A DNA stretch of 64,000 nucleotides from Lichtheimia corymbifera B2541 (taxonomy: Eukaryota > Mucoromycota > Mucoromycetes > Mucorales > Lichtheimiaceae), in assembly GCA_000697475.1 (NCBI GenBank), contig JNEU01000777.1:62001-126000 (forward strand), read 5' to 3'. Shown here one piece after another: positions 12,106 through 27,494 of this stretch. Numbering within the stretch: the stretch's first letter is position 1; the number at the start of each line of letters is the position of its first letter. The notes under the pieces were generated by a model. That model had not been told where the DNA came from. It was given only the letters and a program-made list of their open reading frames with translations, and did not search any database. The position numbers and the translations under genes are program-made.

Positions 12106-15100
12106 TACTATCAGCTCATGTGTGCAAAATGTGGATCATTTTGTTGGTTTCTGGAGTGGAAGGGGGAATGGTGGGAGAGCGATATTGGATCATCTATCTG
12201 GAAGACGCTGTTCTTCCTCCTCATGCGGGAGACGTGGTGGCGAGGAACATTCACGCTTGTATGCTCTGCTTATCGGTCATGGAGATGCCAACGACTTTTC
12301 TCTTTGAAACGAACATTTTATAAATATCCTCCAACAACGTCTTATTTCATAGTAGAACGTGAGCACAGCGAGTGATTTGAGTGATACATTGTTCGATGAC
12401 CTCGTCCTGCTTTATGCATGCATATCATCCAATCACACCAAAGCTCTCTGTGAAGCCGTCCCCATCAATCTATCAGCTCAACAGCTATTTCATCAGTATT
12501 TGTGGTCACAGAAATACCCACGCCCACCGTGCAGATATAAACAAGATGGATGTTGTCGTCGATTGCTTTTCTCCCACACATCTCTTTCTTTCCATCATAT
12601 CCACTCTGTGATTGCTGTCACCTTCAGAAGCCCTTGGTGAGTACACTTTATGATTGAGAGCCGTTCTTGTGAGAGATCCATGTGTTAATATTTGTGATGA
12701 TCGTGAAGGTTTCCCTGTTGTCATTGTGATTTTTGGCTCTGTCTATAAGGTAAAACTAATCATCTCGCTTGAAGAAACATGTAATCATATATATATTAAA
12801 CCACCATTCACGCATTGAAAATAAAGACTTTAACGAGACCAGATTCGTCGAGTGATGCGCAGACACCTGCGATATCGGTGACAAGGGGCTTCGCATCCAT
12901 TGCGACTGGATTCCCTGCGTTGTTGTCAACATGTAAGTCATCGCGCTTATTGTGCTGTGGAAAAACATCTTGCTGAGTCTTTTGTTTGCCTTAACAAGAT
13001 TGGCATCCTTCCCCTTCTTGGAGTCCATAAACCTGACCCGAAGAGAGATTGCTGGTATCTACTGACGCCATTGTAAGTATCCGGTCCGCAGGAATATCCT
13101 AATGTTGATTGACAATATCCATTCGCTGCAATATAGAGCTACAGGCGGTGACCTGGACTGGAAGATCAGAGCTTGGCAGGAGGCTTGAATGCGCTTTCGG
13201 ATGGGGCAAAAAAGCAACCGCACCTCAAACTTCCATTCCTAGGGTGTAACACAAGGGTATATGTGCAGAATATGCTACTCCAGTCCGAGTATTCGTTGAT
13301 CATCTTCCTGCGGTACAACATGAACAGCAAGGAATCCAGCATCCAATCAGCACAAGGCGAGCAGTGTCGAGTTCTTTTTGAACCATTCGGCTTGACAATT
13401 CAATTTGTTCACATCTTTGGGTTCTTCGTGCTGTGACAAGTCGTACGAGGCGTAGTGTGTCAATGATAGGCATCTGCATCACCGTGCTTGCTATCGATCA
13501 AGCCCCATACAGGATCACAGATGGTGGTGGTAGTAATGAGTCGATGTCATCAGACTCAGCCAATGTCCCTCAATATGCTCACAAGTACACAATGCGATAT
13601 CATCCATAGCATCCCACCTGTCGTGTGCATGAATAATTACGTGTACCTATTACCCAAACTCCAATCTTAGTTTCCTGTTCTTCTTCAGAATAAATCAACC
13701 CACACCGCGTATTACTTAATTCCACCACGTCTCTTTATACATATATCTAAATCAAAAGATTTACATGCAATGCGCAAATAACATCATCATAAAAACAGCT
13801 GTACTATGCAGTAGCAAACTCTAATGCAAAGTTTAGTAGATTATATGCATAGATCACGATGGCATACTTTGATGAGTTGTGGATGCGCTAAAATGGCGCT
13901 AGCGTGGGGTAAGGAAAGTCATACGTTCTCATGTTGCATCACAAACAGATAAGGACTACATACCGTTTCCACAGTTTATAATGGTTTAGAATCGCCATCA
14001 CCGTTACGTATCTTGCGCACACGTGGAGCTAATTTCGTATAGTCATCTCATATGACCATGATAGCTCATCATCCATTGATGAATAATCTGGCACCCACAT
14101 ACCTTGATTCAGCAATAAATAACCATTCTGTAACAGCAATGGAGATTTAGAACAATGGTAAATCGGCTGTATTTTTGTGTTTTGGTGCCAGTAGACTTCC
14201 TCCCAAGCAGGATTATTTAATCATGAATCGTATGCTTGTACCACCAACTAATACTGCTGGCAGAGCCAGTGGTGTTGGTTGTTTCACAATGATTGTTCTG
14301 GTTGCTTTCCCTTTTCGAGGTGAAATTCTGAATATGATCCAAGGCAACGTGTTTAAGAGAAACGCCAAGGAAATGAACATTGAAACAATCAGTCCCGCTT
14401 GTGACATGAAGAAATGAAAAAAGTGCCCGCTGCTAGTGTGCTGCATGATAATGCATTGCATGCATCCGAATCGATTTCTCACGGATATTGAATATCTCCC
14501 TCCCATCATCTTCCTCCGATAGCATATAAGAGCACCAGCAGGGCGATCCTTTAATCGTTATGGTAGCAGTAGCAGCATTGTTGTCCTACCGATATGCGCA
14601 TAAACCTGTTTACCCACCAATAGTGCGTTATGCATTATTATTCACATCCATTTTGGGGATTCTCATCAGTTTCATGTCGTTGCTACAACAGTCAATGATT
14701 GGAATATGATTGGCATTGGAATGTTACTACTGTTTTGGGTAATCTGTGTGGGAAAGATGCTACAGTAACAAAGTTTACCTGTGGTGGGGAATGCGTTATT
14801 GACGCAGAGACGATCATCATGATTAGCTGTTGCTGCAAGTGGCAACCTTCTCATCATGCATGCATGCATACTTTTGCATGAGATTTTCTCTATCTCTCTC
14901 CCGTTTTACCCAATTCTCCTGGAACGGGAACAAACAAACATGGGGCTATTGAATGAAAATGGAAAGATACAATGCTAATGTGGTGCGCTCTTGCAATGGT
15001 TGTATTTACATTATCTACGATATAAGGGGAAGGCAAGGGGATGAAAAAGAACAATGGCAGGAGAAACAAAAAGGGAGAATGAGAAGGCATGTGGGATGGT

Positions 15101-15169
15101 ATGTCAAATGTGTATGTGGTAGTAGTAGTAGTGGTGTATGCGAGTGGTGGTGGTGGTGCTTTTAGCTTT
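12106..15169. other. Gene-poor stretch with decayed coding-like fragments
   Basis: No confident gene. All three plus-strand frames are open for 60-85 codons around 12110-12375, which is odd but gives no recognisable protein. At about 12880-13195 there are exon-like pieces on the plus strand, with donors GTAAGT at about 12932 and 13072 and an AG near 13137. One possible final exon reads ATGGDLDWKIRAWQEA then stop, but the pieces do not join cleanly. Both strands are open around 14213-14509 with no known product. The 3' end is the downstream flank of the PH-domain gene. A relic of a mobile element or a decaying gene would fit. Confidence 0.4.
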
Positions 15170-16186
15170 TCATATAAGAATTTCATGTTGTGCCATCCTC
15201 CTCCTTTCACGAGCCAATTCAAGCTCGACAGCTCTTGGAGTAAGGGTATCTGCAGCTAGTCGACGATGAGGAAGTGTGATGAATTTGGGCATAGGCCGTT
15301 GTTCAAGGTCAAGTGAAATATTGATAGCTAATAAAAGCAAAAGCCCTATTAATGGTCTAATTCACCTCATTCCATATTGCACTTCCACATACCAGCTTGC
15401 ATATGCTCAATCCATGAGATCATTTCAACTTTGCTTGGCAAACGTATCAGCCATTGGGGTCCATCAGCAAGCGTAAGTCGTAGGACATGGGGCCGTTTTG
15501 CATAGTCAAGGGCACGCTTAGCTTCAGCACCTGCAAGGGACATGGTCATGATGGGCTGTGGCTTCTGGTGTTTGCTGTTGTTGCCGCGTAACCACCATCC
15601 TAACATACTTGCCCTGCTGTTGGGATCCGAGTTGTATACACGTAGCATTGTTCCCCAAACTTCAATATAGTATTTCCTATGCAAGGCGTGTCAACATTTA
15701 TATATTTGAAAGGGCATTAAAGATAACTTACCTCCAATGACGCCAACGTGTTTGAACACCAGGTGCATCCATCTCAGGTTTTACACGTACAGGGCCCATC
15801 TTAAACACGGTGCATTTGTAAGGAGGTAATTCTTCATGACCCTCTTCCTCTCGTGGTAAGACAAGCGACTTGCACTTTTCCCAACGTGGTAGATGGATAA
15901 CCGATTCAAGATAATCTGGTGGCTCGTCGTCAATATCCATCATCAATGGTGGCATTGACATGGGTCGAGGTTTCTTGATTGAAAAGTCATCTGCCATAAA
16001 CGTGCTATCGGTGGGTGTGGAAAGCATAGGTGATGGTGGTGGTGATGCGGTGCTGTTGCGTGATAAAGCTGGTGGATGAAACAAAAAATCACTGCTGCTG
16101 GTATGTTGAGATAGATCGAATGAGACCATGGATCGCCGTGTGTTGTTAGGTTCGCGTATGGTCGTTTCTGCCGTTAATGTCGACAT
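15170..16186 (-). CDS. Fungal PH-domain protein
   Basis: 298 aa in three exons: 16186-15732, 15676-15393 and 15327-15170, summing in frame. The first ~90 residues are Ser/Pro-rich and probably disordered. A conserved lead-in (PPDYLESVIHLPRWEKC, then LPPYKCTVFKMG) precedes a PH domain containing KYYIEVWGTMLRVY, PHVLRLTLADGPQWLIRL and WIEHMQAAINISLDL. The tail RPMPKFITLPHRRL is characteristic of a fungal family that includes uncharacterised yeast PH proteins. The role is probably phosphoinositide or membrane binding; no catalytic domain is seen. The splice junctions were set by restoring HWRKYYIEVW and MQAAINISLD. The stop lies in a TGA at 15170-15172. Confidence 0.88.
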
Positions 16187-18887
16187 TGTTCATGAGAGGC
16201 TGACAAAGTGACAGGTATTGTGATGTCCGCAGTAAAAGAAAAAGAGCAAAGAGCAACAAAAGAAAGAAGAGAAGGGAAAAAGAAATGCACAAAGGATTGC
16301 ACAAAAAAGTACAAGCCGCCTTCTTCCGAGCGCCCTTGGGCTTATTTGGGATGTTCTAAATGCAAATGCTGCTGTGCGTCTCGCTGATTAGAAACAAACA
16401 GAACGCTGATCACAGCAAAAGACACAAAATTGGGTTAGCTTAGCAGCATAATAGGCAAGTGGATGACAACGCATGTTCCCCCCAGTGCCATTCCATTACA
16501 CAGGCACACACACATTGGTAATCATTTCACTTGCCTATCATGATCCCCTTGCTGACCTTGGTCTTTCTCTTCCTTTCCACCATCCGCGCATTGTAAATGC
16601 GTGTCCCATTTCCCTTACTGCTCCATGGATCAACACCCGCTCAATCGGGCTCTTTGATGCGTGGGAGACAATGCATGAAATAAAGTAGAAACCTGACACT
16701 GGACCAATAATCGTTTTGTATTCATCAATCTCCGTGTATGGTGCTGTAGACTTAATCTTAGCACTAAGCAGTAGCAAACAAGGAGTTTGATCACAAGCTT
16801 TCTTCCTGTCTTACCAACACAACGATGTGCAAGAAAATGCAAACGTAAAAATTGTGCCTCGCATAATTGCCCTGGGTACAGCAACCAGATGGGTACCCCG
16901 GCGTATAGATTAATCAAGGCAAGGTGTACCACCAACCACCTAATCTTGCTTGACGATAGTAGCATCCGTACTCAATTGATGGAAGCTGATGGATCGGCAC
17001 CAAAGTCTTTTTGGTTGGCAGGAACAAGCAACCTTGGTACAACTTGTCCCACGTGCCAAAATGAGTGTGCTACAAGCGGACTTGCACAATTCGGCTTAGG
17101 ATGACGCCGTCATCGGTTTCCGTTTCATATGAATTGTCGTGTATCAAAGGTGATGCCACAGTATTCTCTATTGTCTAGATTCCCTTCTTTTTCCCGCAAC
17201 CGCAGCAACAAGACCCATATTTCGGCATAATTCAATTCCTACGTTCCTTCATCGAAAGAACAATTATCCGCAACCCTGCCACGCATGCATGTACGACCTC
17301 ACTGTTACACTTGTGGGCCCCGATATTTACGCCCACTGAGAGGAAAAAGGTTAAAGGAAAACCATGGAGTAAGGCCCAGAACGACCCTAAGAGTCATGAT
17401 GCATAATACTGCAACCTACCAGGGGGTCAACTTTTGTGATTCATAAGCCGACATCATTACTAGGTTTTTGTACATAAACATACGTACACACCAAACGATT
17501 GGTTTGCATAAAGAACGGGCTCTCATGTGTCCATTGACGACTGTAACCTCGGAGAAGCTGGCAGACAACCACCGGGTACGCCCGATCATCGATGGGCCTT
17601 TCTCACGTGTGCCCTGAGAAAAATGACTCATGAAACACAAAGGTGTCATTTCAATAGACCAACACGATGGATACCATGTCGATCAGTGATCTTTTATTTG
17701 GGTGGAATGATGAATTGAAGTTAAAGTGTAAAGCAGATCACAAAAAAGCACGTAATGATTTTCTTTGGTGTCTTTTTTTGTTCCGATCCTGGATGCAAAT
17801 AGCGGATCGGATGCAACAATGAAGAGAGAAAGGTGGGGGGGGGGACACATGCAGCACTATCATCTCCGTTTTCTAATCCTGACCCCACTCCTCCCCCAAA
17901 CGATGATCCAGGTGGCTGCTACCTTAAATCACCCTTGTCGTCTTCCAAGATGCCAGCCTTGTTATCGTTCTACCTTTAATCCATTGGCAAGGAACAATGA
18001 TACCATAACGATGGATTTCAAGGAGATACAGCAGCTACCCCTGATTATTTCTGCATCCACATATGAAGCATACCAAACAAAAACGTCTTCCCAAATGGTG
18101 TCTGTTACATGTGAAAATGACTTTTTACAACTTAACAAAGAATGAGTCAGCATTCCAATGCCATGTAGTGAGGGCCTTGTCTTTTGATACTTTAAAGCAC
18201 GGGGATTCACAAGAAAGCCATCATTCATCATGTGATTCTAAAATCGGCAGTAGTAGTTAAATGAACCCTTCGTGATACAGGCGATGCATGGAGTAATATC
18301 AGTCTAGCATGCTGATTTTGATTGTGAGCTATGTTTATTGTGCTAGTGCCCAATTCTGGATTGCTCATTTTTGATGTATGGCATCTTGAAGCTTTCTATT
18401 GCCGCATCAAGTTGACTCGTTATGGCGTCCTGCTTTGAGCAAAACGACACTTCAACATGACGTGGATTGTCATAATATTACAAGCTGAATCATCAATCAG
18501 CTATCACGAATCATTATCTCTTCCCAATTGCAACAGTCTGCTATGTGTAATCAAGAATGGATCATTGTTCCCGAGATGCTTCATTGAAAACAAAAACTCG
18601 TGAAGTTCCTCTTGGCTCATCCATGGCGTCAGTAGTAGTAAAGCTAGCCTTTCCATCATGATATGTGGATTGCATTGGCACTCTCCAAACATGCATCAAA
18701 GAGGTCAGGGTCAAAATGAATTTCATTGGAGTGATAAGCTTTAATTGATGGATTGCAATACTAGTAATAATAAGCATGGGGATCTATGGCAGTGCAATGA
18801 ACAAATTTATGCGTAATACAGGTCAAAGACAATTTCCAGCACCACTTGTCTCTTTACTCCACACCTCTTTTGCTTCAGACGCTGATA
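16187..18887. other. Long intergenic region, no convincing gene
   Basis: It contains the 5' flank of the PH-domain gene and the 5' flank of the SR140 gene. A 105-codon Cys-rich ORF at 16787-17104 (plus) has no recognisable family or intron support. A run of ten or more G lies at about 17835. No tRNA or repeat family was recognised. Confidence 0.5.
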
Positions 18888-22167
<3,280 letters not shown>

Positions 22168-23579
22168 TTTCTTTGTATTAAACAACGTTTCAAACGACAC
22201 TTGTGCGTTCTTGATCCGGATATTTAAACACACGTGGATGTTTGTGTTGGGCGTGTTTCCACCATAAATGAGTATATATAAGTTTATTGTCACAGAAACA
22301 AGTACGACTACTGGTCTTCTATAGTAACAACGCCTAGCTTTATTTAAGGCTTTTGTTCTTGTAGGTAGGAATTGACATTGGAGTGGTTGTCTAGGAATAA
22401 GAATCAGTGTGGCGGGGTGTGTGTCAATGGTAACCAACGAGAGGGCGGGGAGTGAATTTCCATGGAAACGTCACCAGGCGCGTGAGGGACGCGATTTAAC
22501 GAGTACGATTCCCGCAGTCTGTGCCCTTCACACCCTTTTCAAACCATGGCATCTGGCACTGCATGATCTGGCTATCGCTTATAGCACTTTTGCGGCTTGT
22601 TCCAATAGACAAAGTCTCACTAACCCTAAACCTTTACAGCTTGTCCCGGCGTTATTTCCAACCGTGTAGGCAATGGGGCACTTCTAGGTCTTTTTCTTCT
22701 TGGGGTCTTGGATTATTCTCCTCGAGGAAGTCAAACTCAACCAGAACAATTGGAAGACTCTCTTTGTGAGGAACTTGCTTGCGATCGTCTTGTGGCTCGT
22801 GGTTCTACCCCCAATAGTCAACTGTGGTTGTTCACGTCGTGCTTTGTCAGTTTGCCTTTCCAAATGCCGTTGATCGATTTCTGCCGACAGGTTTGTCAGG
22901 GATCCAAAGGGGTTGCCAACAAATGTTGGAGTGCTGTTGCATGTTGGTGAGGGTGGTATGGTTTGGAGTCCTACTCACAATAGGATGGGCTTGTATGCCG
23001 TTCCAAGCTATATTATTCATTACCATGGGTCTTTTGGCCAGTGCGGCAGAGCCTGGAAGACCTTGGCTTCCTCGAGGCACATCATCTCGGCTTCTCTTTT
23101 CCTCTTCGCTGCCAAATCAGGTCTTCGTCCTGGAGGGGATGGATCCAGTAATATAATGGCTTATGCCTTTTTGCTGGTGAACGAAGAATTTGGCCTTCAT
23201 TATGCTAGCTTTTGTTCTCTTTTCAATAATAAAGTACTTTTCTATTGAAATCGAAATAGTAATGGCTATCACTTTAAATTATATTTGGTTCAAGGATCAA
23301 TAAACATGTATATCTTGTTCTTATACTTTATAACTGCTGCAAGTAATGGGTTTTGTTTCAAGTGTATTGTTTAATGAAATGCATCTTGTTTATTGTTGTA
23401 AGGTGGATATAAATGATAGAGAATGAATATGCAACTATAATATCATGACCAAGAGTGTCAATCAGTGGAGAACAATCAACAGCCATTGGGTAGTGTTGAA
23501 ACTCAGGTGGATGTGTGCGGCTCCATATTGCTCGAGTCAGCTGCCAACCATTGCACTTCCTTTCGAATCCGTTGTAAAA
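22168..23579. other. Intergenic segment with unexplained open frames
   Basis: Between SR140 and eL33. From about 22409 to 23248 plus-strand frames are open for 80-110 codons (22409-22669, 22521-22769, 22708-22950, 22824-23156, 22913-23248) and one minus-strand frame for 77 codons. This stretch is less AT-rich than typical intergenic DNA here. No product is recognisable and no splice model was found that joins the pieces. It could be a pseudogene, an inserted mobile-element fragment or a non-coding transcript. The last 300 bp are AT-rich. Confidence 0.4.
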
Positions 23580-24146
23580 ATGGCTGAAAACGCTCGGTAG
23601 GTGTCGATATCATAACAAAGCTCATGGATGGATGGATGAATGGATGAAAGAGACGATGGATGGATCTATTTCAGTATCGGATGAATGATAAAAAAGGGGG
23701 AGGAGGAAAGGGTTGGGCAGTCTACAAGGAACCAGCATCTCGATTAACACAACCATATGCATTCGAATACAGTCTGTACAGCAAGGGCCGCGTCTTGGGC
23801 TTCGCTCGTTCCAAGCACAACCAATACTGCGACACTTCCTTGATCAAGCTTGAAGGTGTTCAGACCACCCAGGATGCTCGTTTCTACCTCGGCAAGCGTG
23901 TTGCTTATGTCTACCATGCCAAGAGAGAAAAGAACGGCAGCAAGCTCCGTGTTATCTGGGGCCGTATTGCTCGCACTCACGGTACCTCTGGTGTTGTTCG
24001 TGCTCGTTTCCGCAAGAACTTGCCTCCCAAGACCTTTGGTGCTTCCGTTCGTGTCGTAAGTATCAGGAATCATGGATAAATTACAAAAGTTAAAGGACTC
24101 ATGTTGTATTCTCTTTGCATAGATGCTTTACCCCTCCAACATCTAA
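23580..24146 (+). CDS. RPL33: 60S ribosomal protein eL33 (L35A/Rpl33)
   Basis: 107-aa cytosolic large-subunit ribosomal protein. Exons are 23580-23596 (17 nt of coding), 23773-24055 and 24123-24146 (24 nt); they sum in frame. The spliced start reads [20 protein letters not shown] and the end ASVRVMLYPSNI, both typical of eL33. Other family blocks are [19 protein letters not shown] and [12 protein letters not shown]. The codons are strongly biased to C-ending forms, as in highly expressed genes. Intron 1 (176 bp) contains imperfect GATG/GGAT repeats near 23626-23660. Early introns are common in fungal ribosomal protein genes. Confidence 0.98.
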
Positions 24147-24653
24147 ATTGAGAGGTGTAGTAGATCTTGAAATGGAATAAAATCCAGTTTATATCGTGCA
24201 GACGAATTCTCATATTCATTGTGTGATAAGGATATCCCATCAATGCTGTCTGTGTGTGAATGTTGTAAGCAAGGAGCTTTTTTTATTGGTGTGCTATGGT
24301 TATCAAAAGGAGGGGGAGTGCACCTATTTTGTATTTTAAAAGATACGGGGATGGACCTGTGCAACAATGATCTAGAACAAATGCTTAGATTGCATTGATG
24401 TATCCAGATCTCTAGACATCAACTATGAAATGGTACTCAACATGGTCTCTAGTTGAAAGTATGGTATACTTGGATTAAAATAGAGTTTATCATCATGCGC
24501 AGCACCCCAACTCAACGTTTTCGCACGGGCAAGTTCACTAAAAAGAGAGTAAATGGGACCTTTGGAGTTTCTCCGATATCTTTTACATCTCTCTCTCTCT
24601 TTTATATTTGTGGTTTCCCGCCCTTGACTAAAAAAAACAACAACCCAAAAGAT
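24147..24653. other. Intergenic, probable promoter of the TCO89-like gene
   Basis: An AT-rich flank of eL33 is followed by a CT-rich tract (TCTCTCTCTC at about 24590-24600) and an A-rich leader just before the ATG at 24654. An in-frame ATG at 24453 exists, but the residues it would add do not look like the family start. Confidence 0.45.
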
Positions 24654-26015
24654 ATGGCCCAACCATTAGCACCTCCCTCGCCACCTACTACGACTACTTC
24701 AACAGGTCATCACACCACGCACAAGAAACACAATCGCCATCATGTTAAACGACGTTCAGCCGGTCGAGTCCATGTCACCAAATTGGCTCCCATGGCGAGG
24801 GCTAATACTTCACATACCGACACAGAGGCTGATATAGAGCACCATGACAACAATAACGGCAACCATAAGCGACCTCATATGCGTAGATCACAGTCGCAAC
24901 GTTCATTAAACCGACTCTCTAATGGCGAAAGAAAAGGTGGAGGAGGATTAACTGCACTAGCACCCATTCATCCATCCAAGACATCATCTGCTGCAGCTGC
25001 TACGACATCATCACCACCCACTACGCCATCACCACCACCAAGTGCTACTGAAAATGACGAAGAAGAAGAAGAAGAAGAGCAAAAGCCATCACGATCCAAG
25101 AAACAACAACCACAGCAGCAACGTAGTAAACAAGATGAGAAGGGACAAACATCATCATCATCATCAACAACAATAGCGCCACGTAAAGATAGCCCCGCGT
25201 TCTTTGTTTCAAGTCAAGCGCCCGCTGCACCTATCGAACAAACATTCAACGCAGTAGCCAAGAACCTTGTCTCATCTAATAATACTTCACATACTTCACT
25301 ACCCTCTATTCAACCATCATCCAATCATCGATCTTCTCAACCATTACGATCTCAATTCATTGATGAAACAATCGATATCCACCATCATCACCCTAAGCAA
25401 CGTACTCCAGTAACAACAGCACCACCAACAACAACAACACCAGCTGATGCGAATGGGAAACGATTAAGTAATGTTGCAGCAGCAGCCAATGCACAGCCTC
25501 CCGGCATGTCACGCACTCAACAGAAATTACTTTTGCAACGCCAACATTGCCTAGTGGATGATGAGAATAACCTTGGTCACCCAAAGAATATGCGAAGACT
25601 TACTCGAGAATTGGAACGCGTGGGTCGTGAATACCAATGTGTGAGACGATATCATGATCCAATGATGGAAAGTTTACAACGATGTCTTGAACAACAACAA
25701 CAGCAACAACAACAACCAAGAATGAGATTGAGCCAACGTACTCGGTCATCAGCCGTATTACCTACATTCACCGAATCCGCTGCAACTACCACGACAGCGC
25801 ATCTTGAACCCCATTATGAACAACGTCAAGCTATTCATCGTCGACATTTACAATTGAAAATGATGGCTCAGCAAGGACATAGTCATTATCATCCGGTGGA
25901 TCCTCCTCCATCCCCCACTCAGTCAGCTGCTACAGGTACTTTAAATATCATCCGTTGGAGTGCCGGCGTGCTTTTGGATCGTGTGTGGAATGGCAGTAGT
26001 AGTAGTTATAGTTAG
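24654..26015 (+). CDS. Low-complexity protein resembling TORC1 subunit Tco89
   Basis: Intronless, 453 aa from the ATG at 24654. Two conserved-looking blocks stand out from Ser/Thr/Pro/Gln-rich sequence. The N-terminal block has KRRSAGRVHVTKLAP and RRSQSQRSLNRLSNGE. The C-terminal block has GMSRTQQKLLLQRQHCLVDD, then LTRELERVGREYQCVRRYHDPMMESLQR. These resemble fungal Tco89-domain proteins, accessory subunits of the TORC1 nutrient-sensing kinase at the vacuole. Tco89 proteins evolve fast and are mostly disordered, so the assignment rests on short blocks recalled from the family. There is a Glu/acidic run at about residues 135-145 and polyGln near residue 345. A different disordered regulator remains possible. 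Confidence 0.5.
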   Translation: MAQPLAPPSPPTTTTSTGHHTTHKKHNRHHVKRRSAGRVHVTKLAPMARANTSHTDTEADIEHHDNNNGNHKRPHMRRSQSQRSLNRLSNGERKGGGGLTALAPIHPSKTSSAAAATTSSPPTTPSPPPSATENDEEEEEEEQKPSRSKKQQPQQQRSKQDEKGQTSSSSSTTIAPRKDSPAFFVSSQAPAAPIEQTFNAVAKNLVSSNNTSHTSLPSIQPSSNHRSSQPLRSQFIDETIDIHHHHPKQRTPVTTAPPTTTTPADANGKRLSNVAAAANAQPPGMSRTQQKLLLQRQHCLVDDENNLGHPKNMRRLTRELERVGREYQCVRRYHDPMMESLQRCLEQQQQQQQQPRMRLSQRTRSSAVLPTFTESAATTTTAHLEPHYEQRQAIHRRHLQLKMMAQQGHSHYHPVDPPPSPTQSAATGTLNIIRWSAGVLLDRVWNGSSSSYS

Positions 26016-27494
26016 TTATCCTCTTTTTTTTTTCTCACCACCCACCATTACCTCATTTATTCCCTCCATGTATTCTTTTTTTCCACCTTGTCACCTACCT
26101 TGTTCAACATTGTAAAGGATTTGTTTGTTTTTTTTGTATTTGATATTTCCCCCGCTTGTTTCCCAACCACCCATAGAATATTGTATAAATATAGCATCAC
26201 ACTTTTTGATGATCATGTGCACGGACCTCTTGTACTATTCGATAATCCTCCTAATCACTCATGCATACCAAGGTATAATGTGACATTGAAATCAGTAATA
26301 TTGCTATACAAGCTTGCTTATTGTACAATTGAGAGTGGTCTGAGATGAATACATAAAAGACATAAGATGGTGTTCCATAGCACATACGCACTCACGATCT
26401 TCATCCTGTGCAACCATTATATTGTGTAACATGCAACAATGGAGGTGCCGTCTTTATGGAAATTCCCAGTTAATAGTATTATGAGTGGTTCATGTCTATC
26501 CGAGATGGCGGGATGATTCTATACTCCTCACGAAATAATATTCAATCACAATCTTAAGAGAGGTGACCCTATCAGCCCATGGTGCATCAATCTCAAAAAT
26601 TTACCACGCCGCTTTCCAACCTCCTCCTCCTCTGTACGGTCATCATAGGAATACCCACGTCCATGCATGCAAGGGTGCTGCCTCGTCGCATCTTCAATTG
26701 CTGCCTATTCCATTAGCATTATTGCTGTCATTGTGATGCTTGCCTCTTTTTATTAACATAGAGCCTAGCCATCTTGCCATGATGAAGGACATACACCATA
26801 CATTCCTTTTGATATAGCTATCTCCAAAGACGCATCTGCAAAGGAATAACGCTGCAGTCTACTACATGGGGTTGATGCACATGACGGCTTCTTCAAGCTT
26901 GTAACATATAAGAAAGGTAACCAGAAGCATAGCATCAACCCTAGACCAGGGCTACGACGTGAAAGGAACACTCGTCGTAATGGATCAAAATACATAATAC
27001 AAAGAGCATTGAACAACGAGACGACACAATGTATAAGAGCAAGAGAAACAAACAATGGCTACCCTATACGTAGTGGCACATTTCACACGCATGACTTGCA
27101 CAAACCACTCTTTACTCCATCACCCAGAGCAGTATTATATTGCTCGCTTGAAATGAAACATATAGTCTCAGTGTACCTTGGTCTCTTTTAGTGATATGTA
27201 TTTATTTGTATGCATTTCAAAGCGTGATAGAATGTAAAAGAGTGATGCGAAAGGGCGTTTTTCCCTTGCATATTGAATGGGGTGGAAGAATAAACAGAGA
27301 TGAGTGATGGCAAATAGTCTCGTTTTAGGTTGGAAAAGAAGGGCGGAGTCGTACAGAATTTGACACACTAAGAAAGGGAAGGGGTTGAAAAGTGATGTGC
27401 AACGGAGACGCTCTCTCTTTTTTTTTTTCTTTTATTGATATCCTCGCAACCCTTCCTTCGTTGTCACCCGACCACCAGATTCATCATTGTCATT
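26016..27494. other. Intergenic, no gene seen
   Basis: This holds the 3' flank of the TCO89-like gene (T-rich) and the 5' flank of the phosphotransferase gene, with a long T-rich tract at about 27411-27435. A 96-codon minus-strand ORF at 26765-27055 with hydrophobic stretches has no family match that I recognise. Confidence 0.5.

Noticed and set aside
14213..14509. Overlapping open frames on both strands, one hydrophobic
   Set aside because: No recognisable motif and no splice or promoter support; length is compatible with chance.
16787..17104. 105-codon Cys-rich ORF
   Set aside because: Cys spacing fits no zinc or secreted-peptide family I know, there is no signal peptide and no neighbour support.
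24453..24653. N-terminal extension of the TCO89-like ORF from the ATG at 24453
   Set aside because: The added residues look like translated leader (CT-rich tract, A-rich run); the ATG at 24654 has a better context.
26765..27055. 96-codon minus-strand ORF with hydrophobic segments
   Set aside because: No family resemblance and no promoter or splice support.
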